Shown piece by piece: positions 21,575-28,053 of a stretch of DNA of 28,053 nucleotides (its first letter is position 1; every line of letters begins with the position of its first letter). Source of the DNA: DASVSE01 sp036399715 (GTDB taxonomy: Bacteria; Bacteroidota; Rhodothermia; Rhodothermales; Rubricoccaceae); the NCBI GenBank assembly GCA_036399715.1, contig DASWMO010000349.1, positions 1 through 28,053 of the forward strand, written 5' to 3'. The notes beneath the pieces were generated by a model, which was given only the letters and a program-made list of their open reading frames with translations, searched no databases and was not told the origin of the DNA. A program made the position numbers and the translations under genes.

Positions 21575-22447
21575 ATGCCTGCCGGCCGCACCGGATTCGC
21601 TGGCCGCGCCGCGGCGCTCGCGCGTCGCGCGATGCACGTCGACGAGATGCCGCAGCCGCCATTGCGGCCGACGCGCTACCCGGTCGTGCTGATGCACGGC
21701 TTCGGCGCCATCGCGGGCACGCTGCCCGGCGGCGCGCTCCATGCCGAGGCGATGTACCTGCGGGCCCGCGGTGTGTGGGCCTACGCACCGACCGTCAACC
21801 CGTACGACACCGTCGCCGTGCGGGCGGCGGCGTGGGAGGACCGGCTGGCGCGCATCCTCGCCGAGACGGGGGCCGAGCGCCTCAACCTCGTCGGCTTCTC
21901 GTCGGGCGGGCTGGACGCACGCTGGCTCGCGGCCGAGATGAGCTGGGCGCCGCGACTTGCGAGCCTCGTCACCGTCGCGACACCGCACCGCGGGACGGCG
22001 CTCGCACAGTTCGTGCTGGACCGGCCCGAGCGCCTGCGGTCGTGGGCCGTCGGGCTGATGGACTTTTTCGGGAGGGCGGCCTACCAGAGCGCCGCGCCCA
22101 ACACAGCCGACGCTCTCTCCGAACTCGCGCCCGACGCCGCCGGCGAGCGCTTCGGGGACGCGACGGTTCCGGGCGTCTGGTGTGCGTCGTTCGCCGCGCA
22201 GGCCGGCAAGGGCACGCAGACCTCGATGTACCCGCCGCTCGTCGTCCCGAACCGGATCCTGCACGCGCTCGCCGGCCTAAACGACGGCATCGTCCCGGCC
22301 GCGAGCGCCATCTGGGGCGACTATCTCGGCCTGCTCGATGCCGACCACGCGCGTCTCATCGGCCTCGCGCTCACCCCGTCCGAGACCTTCGAGTCGTGCG
22401 CGTTCTACCTCTCCCTTTGCGACCGCCTCGCCGTTCGCGGGTTCTAA
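21575..22447 (+). CDS. Alpha/beta hydrolase, bacterial lipase-like
   Basis: 290 residues. The order of motifs is that of triacylglycerol lipases: oxyanion region VVLMHGFG (37-44), nucleophile elbow GFSSG with Ser109 (107-111) followed by GLDARWLAAE, then VTVATPHRGTALA. The acid is likely in LNDGIVP and the catalytic histidine in DADHARLIG. Unlike secreted lipases there is no clear signal peptide; the N-terminus is Arg/Ala-rich and amphipathic. It may therefore act on intracellular or membrane esters. It lies two bases after the dolichol-kinase-like gene, suggesting a joint role in lipid turnover, which is inference. Confidence 0.85.
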   Translation: MPAGRTGFAGRAAALARRAMHVDEMPQPPLRPTRYPVVLMHGFGAIAGTLPGGALHAEAMYLRARGVWAYAPTVNPYDTVAVRAAAWEDRLARILAETGAERLNLVGFSSGGLDARWLAAEMSWAPRLASLVTVATPHRGTALAQFVLDRPERLRSWAVGLMDFFGRAAYQSAAPNTADALSELAPDAAGERFGDATVPGVWCASFAAQAGKGTQTSMYPPLVVPNRILHALAGLNDGIVPAASAIWGDYLGLLDADHARLIGLALTPSETFESCAFYLSLCDRLAVRGF

Positions 22448-22460
22448 GGGCATAAACGAC

Positions 22461-22494
22461 GGAAGAGCCGAGGGAACGCACCCTCGACCCTTCC
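22461..22494. terminator. Possible bidirectional terminator between convergent genes
   Basis: GGAAG and CGAGGG (22461-22474) pair with CCCTCG and CTTCC (22481-22494) around an AACGCA loop, with a 3x3 internal loop. It lies between the hydrolase stop and the end of the BI-1 gene. No T-tract. Confidence 0.35.
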
Positions 22495-22517
22495 ACATCG
22501 CGACCCGGCGACCGGGC

Positions 22518-23195
22518 CTAGCGCCGGCTCATGAACAGCCGGAGGACGTACCAGAACATCAGCGCGACCGAGGCGAACAGCTCGATGGCCGCCGAGACGT
22601 GCCGGTCCTCGGGGTAGTGGTTCAGCACCTTGTCGGTGTCGTACAGGATCGCCGCGCCAGCGAAGGCGATCATCGCGACCGAGAACCACGTCCCGAGCTC
22701 GAACCCGAAGATCACCGCGGACACGATGGCGACGAGCGCCACGATGCCGCCCCACTTCAGGAGCGAGCCGAGGAACGAGAAGTCCTTGCCCGTGAACACC
22801 ACGAGCGCCGTCAGCGCCGTGAAGCCCATCAGCGTCACCCAGGCGGCTGACGAAATCGTACCCGGGGCGACCTGGTTGGCGATCGCGAGCAGCGGCACGA
22901 AGATGACCGCCTGGATGGCGACGGTCGCGAACAGGGCCGCGTACTGCGCGGGCTTCGACTCGGCCTGAGCGGCCGTCTTGCTCGCGAACCAGCTCACGAG
23001 CATGAACCCGCCGAGGACGAGCAGCCAGTTGCTCAGCATCGCATTCGCGATGGAGTACGCGATGCCGGACGAGAAGAGGAACACCTCGATGGCGGCGAAC
23101 AGCAGAATCGCGCCGAGCAGGTGCGCGTACGTCCGGACGAGGAATCCGGCGCGGGCGTCGGTCCCGAGCGCGGAGACGGGAAGGCGGTCGATCAT
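22518..23195 (-). CDS. Bax inhibitor-1 / YccA family membrane protein
   Basis: 225 residues with about seven hydrophobic segments and the family's C-terminal signature: the DTD of AILYDTDKVLNHYPE near residues 185-199, then AAIELFASVALMFWYVLRLF. Members act as pH-sensitive calcium leak channels (BsYetJ) or modulate membrane protease FtsH (YccA); which applies here is unknown. It appears monocistronic, flanked by a convergent gene and by its own promoter box at 23222-23229. The leader is pyrimidine-rich without a Shine-Dalgarno site. Confidence 0.92.
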   Translation of the reverse strand: MIDRLPVSALGTDARAGFLVRTYAHLLGAILLFAAIEVFLFSSGIAYSIANAMLSNWLLVLGGFMLVSWFASKTAAQAESKPAQYAALFATVAIQAVIFVPLLAIANQVAPGTISSAAWVTLMGFTALTALVVFTGKDFSFLGSLLKWGGIVALVAIVSAVIFGFELGTWFSVAMIAFAGAAILYDTDKVLNHYPEDRHVSAAIELFASVALMFWYVLRLFMSRR

Positions 23196-23221
23196 CGGGG
23201 TTTGAAGTAGGGTGAGTGGAC

Positions 23222-23229
23222 TAAACGTA
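23222..23229 (-). promoter_or_regulatory. Candidate -7 box of the BI-1 family gene
   Basis: TACGTTTA on the minus strand, 27 bases before the ATG, in the 44-base gap after the FAD oxidoreductase gene. It differs from TAnnTTTG in one position. Confidence 0.4.
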
Positions 23230-23239
23230 CCGCCGCGTG

Positions 23240-24382
23240 TCAGGATGCGAGGCGCGCGGCGCTGAACAGAGATTCCGCATCGTCCGGGACGCCGACGAGG
23301 CGGCGGGCGGCGAGGCGCCCGAAGCGGAGCCCGTAGCCCATCCCGTGGCCCGTGAAGCCGGTCGCGTAGATCGCCCCGGGCACGCCAGGCACGTCACCGA
23401 GGAGCGGCAGGCCGTCGGGCGAGAAGCCCATCGTGCCGGCCCAGCGCCGCACGACCGGCGCGCCGGCCGCGCCGGGGATGTGGGCGCAGAGGTAGGCTTC
23501 GAGGTCCGACTGGAGCGCCTCGGTCGTGCCGTCGCCGTGCCCAACCTCGGCCGCCTCGTGCAGGTGCCGCGCGCCGCCGACGAGCACGTGGCCGTCGGGC
23601 ATCTGGCGCGCGTAGTAGAAGCCGTCGTGCGAGTACACCGGGACGGGCAGGCACGGCGCGACGGGGGCCGTCGCGAGCATCTGGGCGCGGACGGGCCGGA
23701 CGACGCCCGCGAGCGCCGGCACGAGGTCCGAGGCGCGGGCGTTGGTCGCGACGAGCACGCGGTCGGCTTCGATCTGCCCGCCGCCGACGAGGCAGAGGCG
23801 GACGGCCTCGCCATCCGACTGGAGGCACTCGACGCGCGTGTGCTCGTGGATCTCGGCTCCGCTCGACGCGGCGAGGGCCCGAACGAGACGAACGGGATCG
23901 ACAGCCCCGCCATCGGGGACGTGGAGCGTGCCGGCAAAGCCGCGGGTGCCGAACCCGTCGCCCGCGCTCCATGTGGTCTCGACTCCGTCCTCGCCCAGCA
24001 GGTCGCGCGAGCGGAAGAGACGGCGGGCTTCCTCCGGGGAGCCGGCGCCGAGGAGGCTGCCCGTCCGAACGGCCCCCGACCCGGGGAAGGCGAGCGCGAG
24101 CGCGAGGTTCTCGGCCGTAAACGCCCAGATGCGGCGGGCGACGTCGCGGCCGTACGCGTCGACGGCAGAGGCGTAGTCGGCATGTGTGCCGAGGAGCAGG
24201 AAGCCAGCGTTGCGGCCACTCGCGCCGTGGGCGAGGCGCTCCGATTCGAGAACCGCGACGCGCAGGCCCGGCCGCATCTCACCGAGCGCGTGCGCCGTCG
24301 CGACGCCGATGATGCCGCCGCCGACGATGACGACGTCGAAGCGGGTGTCCGCGAGCGGGCGCTGCCACGGAGAGACGGTCAT
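23240..24382 (-). CDS. FAD-dependent oxidoreductase (DAO family)
   Basis: 380 residues. The N-terminal Rossmann motif VVIVGGGIIGVATAHAL lies at residues 17-33, followed by LESERLAHGASGRNAGFLL, the family's second FAD contact. Near the C-terminus are GTMGFSPDGLPLLGDV and FTGHGMGYGLRFGRLAA. This pattern resembles amino-acid or gamma-glutamylputrescine oxidases, which oxidise a C-N bond, but substrate cannot be assigned. The ATG at 24382 overlaps the stop of the AcuI-type gene by four bases (ATGA), so the two are translationally coupled. The longer open frame upstream is antisense-like shadow coding of the neighbour. Confidence 0.88.
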   Translation of the reverse strand: MTVSPWQRPLADTRFDVVIVGGGIIGVATAHALGEMRPGLRVAVLESERLAHGASGRNAGFLLLGTHADYASAVDAYGRDVARRIWAFTAENLALALAFPGSGAVRTGSLLGAGSPEEARRLFRSRDLLGEDGVETTWSAGDGFGTRGFAGTLHVPDGGAVDPVRLVRALAASSGAEIHEHTRVECLQSDGEAVRLCLVGGGQIEADRVLVATNARASDLVPALAGVVRPVRAQMLATAPVAPCLPVPVYSHDGFYYARQMPDGHVLVGGARHLHEAAEVGHGDGTTEALQSDLEAYLCAHIPGAAGAPVVRRWAGTMGFSPDGLPLLGDVPGVPGAIYATGFTGHGMGYGLRFGRLAARRLVGVPDDAESLFSAARLAS

Positions 24383-25356
24383 GCGCGGACGTCGACGACG
24401 ACGCGGCCGACAGTCTCGCCGCGGACGATCCGCGCGGCCCACGCGGGCACGTCGGCGAGGGAGATCGTCGACATGGCGAGACTCTCGAATGCGCCCGCGG
24501 CGTCCGCCTCGGCGAGGAGTGCCCAGGCGGCCGTGCGCTGCTCCGCCGTGGCCGTATTGGAGTCGATGCCGGCGAGCGTGACGCCGCGCAGGATGAACGG
24601 AAAGACCGTCGTGTGGAGGTCCGCCGAGGCCGCGTTGCCGCACGCCGCGACGACGCCGTGGCGGTTCGTCGTGGCGAGAATGCGCGCGAGCGGCTCGCCG
24701 CCGACAGTATCGACGGCCGCATCCCACTGCCCTTTCGCGAGCGCGGGCCCTGGTCCCAACGCCTCGCGTCCGACGACGTGCGCCGCGCCGAGGGCGACGA
24801 GCCCGGCGTGCGCGTCGGGCGTCCCGCTGACGGCCGTGACCTCGAACCCCGCATGCGCGAACAGCCCGACCGCGACACTCCCGACGCCGCCCGAGGCGCC
24901 CGTCACGACGACCGCGCCGCGCTCGATGCCACCGCGGCGCACGGCAACGAGCGCGAGGGCGGCCGTCAGGCCGGCCGTGCCGAAGGCCATCGTCCGCTCG
25001 GGCGTCCAGCCGGCGGGCACGCGGACGAGGTGCTCGGGGCGGGCCGCGACGGTGTCGGCGAAACCGCCCCACTGCGTCTCGCCCGTGCCCCAGCCCGTGA
25101 GGATCGCGGCGTCGCCCGGCGTCCAGTCCGGAGAATCAGAATCGAGGACCGTCCCTGCGGCGTCGATGCCGGGGACGAACGGGAAGGCGCCGCGGATGAT
25201 CTTGCCCGCGCCCGTCACGGCGAGGCCGTCCTTGTAGTTCAGCGACGAGTGCGACACGGCGACGCGGACGCTGCCGCCGGGCAGCAGTGGTGCGTCGAGC
25301 GTTTCGACGCGGGCGTCGGGACTGTCGGGCGATCCGTGGAGGACGAGGGCGCGCAT
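24379..25356 (-). CDS. acuI: Acrylyl-CoA reductase/quinone oxidoreductase (YhdH/AcuI type)
   Basis: 325-residue medium-chain reductase without the zinc ligands of alcohol dehydrogenases. Features typical of YhdH/AcuI are SSLNYKDGLAVTGAGKIIR, FPFVPGIDAAGTV, GWGTGETQWGGFA and the nucleotide-binding VVVTGASGGVGSVAV near residue 148. AcuI reduces acryloyl-CoA to propionyl-CoA with NADPH and protects cells using DMSP or 3-hydroxypropionate. The family assignment is firm; the acryloyl-CoA role is inferred. The stop overlaps the FAD oxidoreductase start. It is divergent from gcvT, with 73 bases between start codons and a weak TATCCT box 24 bases before its own start. Confidence 0.85.
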   Translation of the reverse strand: MRALVLHGSPDSPDARVETLDAPLLPGGSVRVAVSHSSLNYKDGLAVTGAGKIIRGAFPFVPGIDAAGTVLDSDSPDWTPGDAAILTGWGTGETQWGGFADTVAARPEHLVRVPAGWTPERTMAFGTAGLTAALALVAVRRGGIERGAVVVTGASGGVGSVAVGLFAHAGFEVTAVSGTPDAHAGLVALGAAHVVGREALGPGPALAKGQWDAAVDTVGGEPLARILATTNRHGVVAACGNAASADLHTTVFPFILRGVTLAGIDSNTATAEQRTAAWALLAEADAAGAFESLAMSTISLADVPAWAARIVRGETVGRVVVDVRA

Positions 25357-25396
25357 CGGGCGTGGGGCAGCAGCGGCGGCGAGGATACGGCGCGGC

Positions 25397-25404
25397 TAGC
25401 TTTC
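25397..25404 (+). promoter_or_regulatory. Candidate -7 box of gcvT
   Basis: TAGCTTTC, one mismatch from TAnnTTTG, ends 25 bases before the gcvT ATG. The rest of the leader is almost only C, T and G. Confidence 0.4.
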
Positions 25405-25429
25405 GGCCTCTCCCCCGCCCCGCCCCGCT

Positions 25430-26557
25430 ATGTCCGACGAGACGACGCTCACGACCCCGCTCCACGCCGCGCACGTCGCCCTCGGCGCCAAGATGTCTCC
25501 GTTCGCGGGCTACGACATGCCGATCCAGTACAGCGGCATCCTCGACGAGCACCGCGCCGTCCGGACGGCTGCCGGGCTGTTCGACGTGAGCCACATGGGC
25601 GAGTTCTCGGTCCGCGGACCCGCTGCTGAGGCGTTCGTGCAGCGCCTCGTCACCAACGACGCGACGGCGCTCACCGACGGCCGGGCGATGTACGCCGTCC
25701 TCTGCCACGAGAGCGGCGGGGCCGTGGACGACCTGCTCGTGTACCGGCTGGCCCCGGACCACTTCATGCTCGTCGTCAATGCCTCGAACCGACACAAGGA
25801 CTGGGCGCACGCCCGGGCCGTCCTCGCCGAGGGCGGCTTCGACGCCGAGTTGACGGACGACTCGGACGACGTGGCCCTCCTCGCGCTTCAGGGGCCGAAG
25901 GCGTTCGAGATCTTCGAGGCTGCGTTCGGGTTCAGCGCGTCGCACATCCCGTACTACTACTTCGAGCAGGCCGCGCCGGGCTCGGTCGGAGGCGCGGCCC
26001 TCGCCATCGTCTCGCACACGGGCTACACGGGCGAGCCCGGGCTGGAGCTGTACGTCGAGAACGAGGCGGCCGAGGCCGTGTGGAACGCGCTGCTCGCGGC
26101 GGGCGAGGCGCACGGGCTGCGCCCGGCCGGGCTGGGCGCGCGGGACACGCTGCGGCTGGAGGCGGGCTACTGCCTCTACGGCCATGAACTGACGGACGAG
26201 ACGACGCCACTCGAAGCGGGCCTCGGCTGGGTCGTCAAGCCCGACGCGGGCGACTTTGTCGGGCGCGAGGCGCTCGTGGCGCAGAAGGCGCGCGGCGTGC
26301 CGCGGCGCCTCGTCGGGCTGGTGTGCGAGGGGCGCGGCATCCCGCGCGACGGGTGCGCGGTGATGGACGCGGCCGGGGCCGTCGTGGGGACGGTCACGAG
26401 CGGGTCGCAGTCGCCGGTGCTCGGGGCGGGCGTGGCGCTCGCGCTCGTCCAGAACCGACCCGAGGTCACGGCGCCAGGCACGCGCCTCGTGGTCGACGTG
26501 CGCGGGCGGGCGCTCGCGGCCGTGGTCACGAAGCCGCCGTTCCATAAGACGGCCTAG
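25430..26557 (+). CDS. gcvT: Aminomethyltransferase (glycine cleavage system T protein)
   Basis: 375 residues. The T protein transfers the methylene group from aminomethylated H protein to tetrahydrofolate, releasing ammonia. Characteristic segments are PFAGYDMPIQYSGILDEHRAVR, GLFDVSHMGEF, the catalytic-loop ESGGAVDDLLVYR (Asp100/101), HTGYTGEPGLELYV, GLGARDTLRLEAGYCLYGHEL and the C-terminal VTSGSQSPVLG. Length and order are complete. The start at 25430 (MSDETTLTTPLHAAH) is normal. gcvH and gcvP are not in this window. It is transcribed alone and faces the unrecognised gene 26738-27415. Confidence 0.97.
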   Translation: MSDETTLTTPLHAAHVALGAKMSPFAGYDMPIQYSGILDEHRAVRTAAGLFDVSHMGEFSVRGPAAEAFVQRLVTNDATALTDGRAMYAVLCHESGGAVDDLLVYRLAPDHFMLVVNASNRHKDWAHARAVLAEGGFDAELTDDSDDVALLALQGPKAFEIFEAAFGFSASHIPYYYFEQAAPGSVGGAALAIVSHTGYTGEPGLELYVENEAAEAVWNALLAAGEAHGLRPAGLGARDTLRLEAGYCLYGHELTDETTPLEAGLGWVVKPDAGDFVGREALVAQKARGVPRRLVGLVCEGRGIPRDGCAVMDAAGAVVGTVTSGSQSPVLGAGVALALVQNRPEVTAPGTRLVVDVRGRALAAVVTKPPFHKTA

Positions 26558-26591
26558 AACGTCTCAGGACAGAGACACCGTCTTGCAAACA

Positions 26592-26643
26592 CCCCCCTCC
26601 CCTCGGGGAGGTGGCCCCGCTCCGGGCAGGGTCGGAGGGGGTT
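26592..26643. repeat. C-rich hairpin element, copy A
   Basis: The stretch reads CCCCCCTCC, then CCTCGGGGAGG, then GGCCCCGC...GGGC and ends GGAGGGGGTT. It is the inverted counterpart of the element at 26687-26727: both have a CCCCCTCCG end, a central CCCGC/GCGGG stem and a CACCTCCCC-GGGGAGG end. It follows the gcvT stop by 34 bases and may form a terminator-like structure. Confidence 0.6.
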
Positions 26644-26686
26644 CGGCTTTGACGCGTGCAGCGGAAGTGCGGCCAGACGCGCAAAG

Positions 26687-26727
26687 ACCCCCTCCGCCCG
26701 CAAAGCGGGCACCTCCCCTCGGGGAGG
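26687..26727. repeat. C-rich hairpin element, copy B
   Basis: ACCCCCTCCG leads into the perfect stem GCCCGC-AAA-GCGGGC (26696-26710), then ACCTCCCC-TC-GGGGAGG. The copy lies in opposite orientation to copy A and ends ten bases before the stop of the minus-strand gene. A further small CGCGC-GTTA-GCGCG stem (26732-26745) overlaps that stop codon. Confidence 0.65.
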
Positions 26728-26737
26728 CGAGCGCGCG

Positions 26738-27415
26738 TTAGCGCGGGTGGACGCCGAGGGGCTCTTGGAGGTCGGGCCGGGTGGCGAGGTCGATCCGGGC
26801 GTGGCCGTGCATCGTCGTCATCCAGTCGTCGAGCAGGGTGAATGCGGCCCGCTTGCTGCCCGACGTGTCCTGCGCCACGCCCGCGCCGAGGTCCTGCGTC
26901 GTCACCTGGGTGGACGCCGCGGCGAGGGCGGCGTCGAGCGCGTCGAACGCCTTGCTGTCGACGCCGACCTTCGTGAAGGCCTCGTTGCGGCCGGGTTCGC
27001 GGGCCGTCCGAGCGAAGTCGCGCATCCGGTCGAGCCGCTCGGCGAGCGAGCCGCCGTGCTCGCCCGTCAGCCCGAGCGCGGTGAGGTCGTCGGGGCGCTT
27101 TTTGAAGATCACCCGGGCACGCTCGGCGAGGGGCCCGTAGAGCGTCTCCGCGGCGCCGACGGCGCCGTCCTGCGACGCGGTGAGGTTGAGGCGGCGGTTG
27201 CGCGCCGTGCCCTGGGTCTTGCCGGCGGCTCGGACGGTGTCGTAGAGGGCCCGGCCCTCGGCGATGCCCGTCGCGCCGTAGCCGGCCGGCGTCATCGCGG
27301 CCCCGATGTCGGGGTCGGTGGCGAGCGCGTTCAGGGCGCTCTCGACGTCTTTGAGGCGGTCGGACTGCGAGCGGGTGATGTAGGAACGGGGCCGGCGGGG
27401 CGGGGTGGAGTCCAC
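26738..27415 (-). CDS. Helical protein of unknown function
   Basis: I do not recognise the family. With GTG at 27415 the product has 225 residues (MDSTPPRRPRSYITRSQSDR); a TTG at 27454 would add 13 residues but overlaps a promoter-like box (TACGTTGA, 27458-27451), so GTG is preferred. The protein is predicted by eye to be almost wholly alpha-helical, rich in Ala, Arg, Asp and Leu, with no signal peptide, membrane segment or cysteine. Two short similar phrases, KKRPDDLTALGLTG in the middle and TRPDLQEPLGVHPR at the end, suggest an internal duplication. Codon use matches the neighbours. It may be a small scaffold or nucleic-acid-associated protein, but nothing proves this. Confidence 0.7.
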   Translation of the reverse strand: MDSTPPRRPRSYITRSQSDRLKDVESALNALATDPDIGAAMTPAGYGATGIAEGRALYDTVRAAGKTQGTARNRRLNLTASQDGAVGAAETLYGPLAERARVIFKKRPDDLTALGLTGEHGGSLAERLDRMRDFARTAREPGRNEAFTKVGVDSKAFDALDAALAAASTQVTTQDLGAGVAQDTSGSKRAAFTLLDDWMTTMHGHARIDLATRPDLQEPLGVHPR

Positions 27416-27525
27416 GGGCGTGCTGGGAGGTGAGCGGGAGGCGACCGTTCTCAACGTACGCGGTTTGCCGTGAGCGGCAAGCGACCATTCGGACGTGTAT
27501 TCAACCGCCTGCCACGCCGCGTACC

Positions 27526-27725
27526 GCTCGGCGAGCCCGTCTAACGCTCGGCGAAGCGGTCTAACAGCCGGCGCGCCCGTCTAACAGTCGACGGAGCGTT
27601 CTAACAGTCGGCGAAGCGTTCTAACGGTCGGCGGAACGCTCGAATGGTCGGCGGGGCCGTCAAACGGTTGGTGCCGCCTCGCAACGGCTGGGGAACGCTC
27701 GCGCACGTCGGCGGCCCGCTACGGG
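27526..27725. repeat. Tandem array of 20-bp units (about ten, degenerate)
   Basis: Units begin exactly every 20 bases from 27526. The best is agtcggcgaagcgttctaac (27606-27625). The five units from 27526 to 27625 all end in tctaac or ttctaac and share a tcggcg-like core; units after 27626 decay progressively to 27725. The period is not a multiple of three and no convincing gene spans it, so it is probably non-coding. It occupies the gap upstream of the DUF4288 gene. The adjacent 27455-27525 holds no feature I can identify. Confidence 0.85.
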
Positions 27726-27749
27726 TGGGGCCGGTGTCCGCGAATCGTT

Positions 27750-27757
27750 TACTTTCG
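27750..27757 (+). promoter_or_regulatory. Candidate -7 box of the DUF4288 gene
   Basis: TACTTTCG, one mismatch from TAnnTTTG, lies 25 bases after the repeat array and 69 bases before the ATG. A 5-bp GGGCG-CTCAT-CGCCC hairpin (27767-27781) falls in the predicted leader. Confidence 0.4.
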
Positions 27758-27826
27758 CTTCGGTTCGGGCGCTCATCGCCCGTTATGCGGCACGCCCGGC
27801 GCTCAAGTAGTAGTTCTGCCGCCCCG

Positions 27827-28053
27827 ATGCCCTGGTTCGCCATTCGCACCGTCTACCACTTCGGAGTGAAAGACAACGGAACCGACGTGTTCGAGGAGCG
27901 CGTGGTGTGCTTCGAGGCAGCGTCGTGGGACGAGGCCCACGACAAGGCCCACGAGGAGTCCGAACGGTACGCTAGGGAGGGGGAGGTTGAGGCCCATCCA
28001 GCGCAGGAGGGGTACGAGCTCGACGACGGCGCTCTGATCGACGGCCATGAGGT
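27827..28053 (+). CDS. DUF4288 family protein, N-terminal part (cut by window edge)
   Basis: The frame from ATG 27827 stays open to the window end, giving 75 residues that start MPWFAIRTVYHFGVKDNGTD. The pattern WFAIRTVY, FEERVVCFEAASWDEAHDKAHEESERYA and an acidic end near GYELDDGALIDGHE matches the DUF4288 family as I recall it: a short domain with a tryptophan near the start, an EERVV strand and an EA..KA helix. Its function is unknown. The leader after the 20-bp repeats contains a promoter-like box. The C-terminus is missing. Confidence 0.8.
   Translation, partial: MPWFAIRTVYHFGVKDNGTDVFEERVVCFEAASWDEAHDKAHEESERYAREGEVEAHPAQEGYELDDGALIDGHE

Noticed and set aside
25136..26545. Minus-strand open frame of 469 codons opposite gcvT
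   Set aside because: It covers the conserved gcvT in antisense and has no family features.
27526..27725. CRISPR array or integron attC sites
   Set aside because: The 20-bp units are directly adjacent with no spacers, and although GTTAGAC-like ends resemble an attC core, there is no 57-141 bp attC pairing and no integrase or cas gene nearby.
27601..27849. Minus-strand 82-codon open frame through the repeat array
   Set aside because: The 20-bp period changes frame each unit and the translation has no repeat or domain; it also overlaps the start of the DUF4288 gene.

Overview
The window is high-GC (roughly 70 percent by eye) bacterial chromosome with short spacers and no phage, transposase, integrase or CRISPR array. 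Several features point to the Bacteroidota/Rhodothermota side of the tree, most likely a Rhodothermia-type marine heterotroph such as a Rubricoccus, Rubrivirga or Salinibacter relative. These are a secreted protein with a C-terminal sorting domain containing PNPF, LYDALGR and PAGTYVVR motifs, promoters resembling TAnnTTTG, a general lack of Shine-Dalgarno sequences, a fused E1 alpha/beta dehydrogenase and a DUF1573 protein. The assignment to a lineage is inference; no 16S gene is present.

Layout. 1-780 (minus strand): start of tuf preceded by the conserved cluster tRNA-Thr(TGT), tRNA-Tyr, tRNA-Gly, tRNA-Thr(GGT), with a sigma-70-like promoter. 827-3865 (minus): queA-ispD-ispF-dedA operon, covering queuosine tRNA modification, two steps of the MEP isoprenoid pathway and a DedA membrane protein. 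3988-6335 (minus): an unrecognised barrel-like protein followed by fumarylacetoacetase (tyrosine catabolism). 6435-9576 (plus): a TPR lipoprotein closed by a strong terminator, then a PLP trans-sulfuration enzyme overlapping a CDP-alcohol phosphatidyltransferase. 9595-13416 (minus): a fused E1 alpha/beta dehydrogenase with an acidic N-terminal extension, then DUF1573 and MOSC proteins that overlap. 13589-17101 (plus): a 51-residue membrane protein, a secreted protein, a secreted protein resembling a degenerate copper amine oxidase with a sorting domain, and LhgO. 17313-20858 (minus): alanine racemase, then a response regulator/histidine kinase pair. 20940-22447 (plus): a dolichol-kinase-like membrane protein and an alpha/beta hydrolase. 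22518-25356 (minus): AcuI-type reductase overlapping a FAD oxidoreductase, and a Bax-inhibitor-1 family protein. 25430-26557 (plus): gcvT. 26738-27415 (minus): an unrecognised helical protein. The right end holds a 20-bp tandem repeat array and the start of a DUF4288 gene.

The gene content is mainly core metabolism. The less ordinary material is in the spacers and in a few proteins: heptanucleotide repeats arranged head to head inside operons, a perfect 26-bp palindrome, an inverted pair of C-rich elements, a 20-bp periodic array, terminator-like hairpins ending just before start codons, pyrimidine-rich leaders without Shine-Dalgarno sites, and the amine-oxidase-like protein that appears to have lost its copper ligands.
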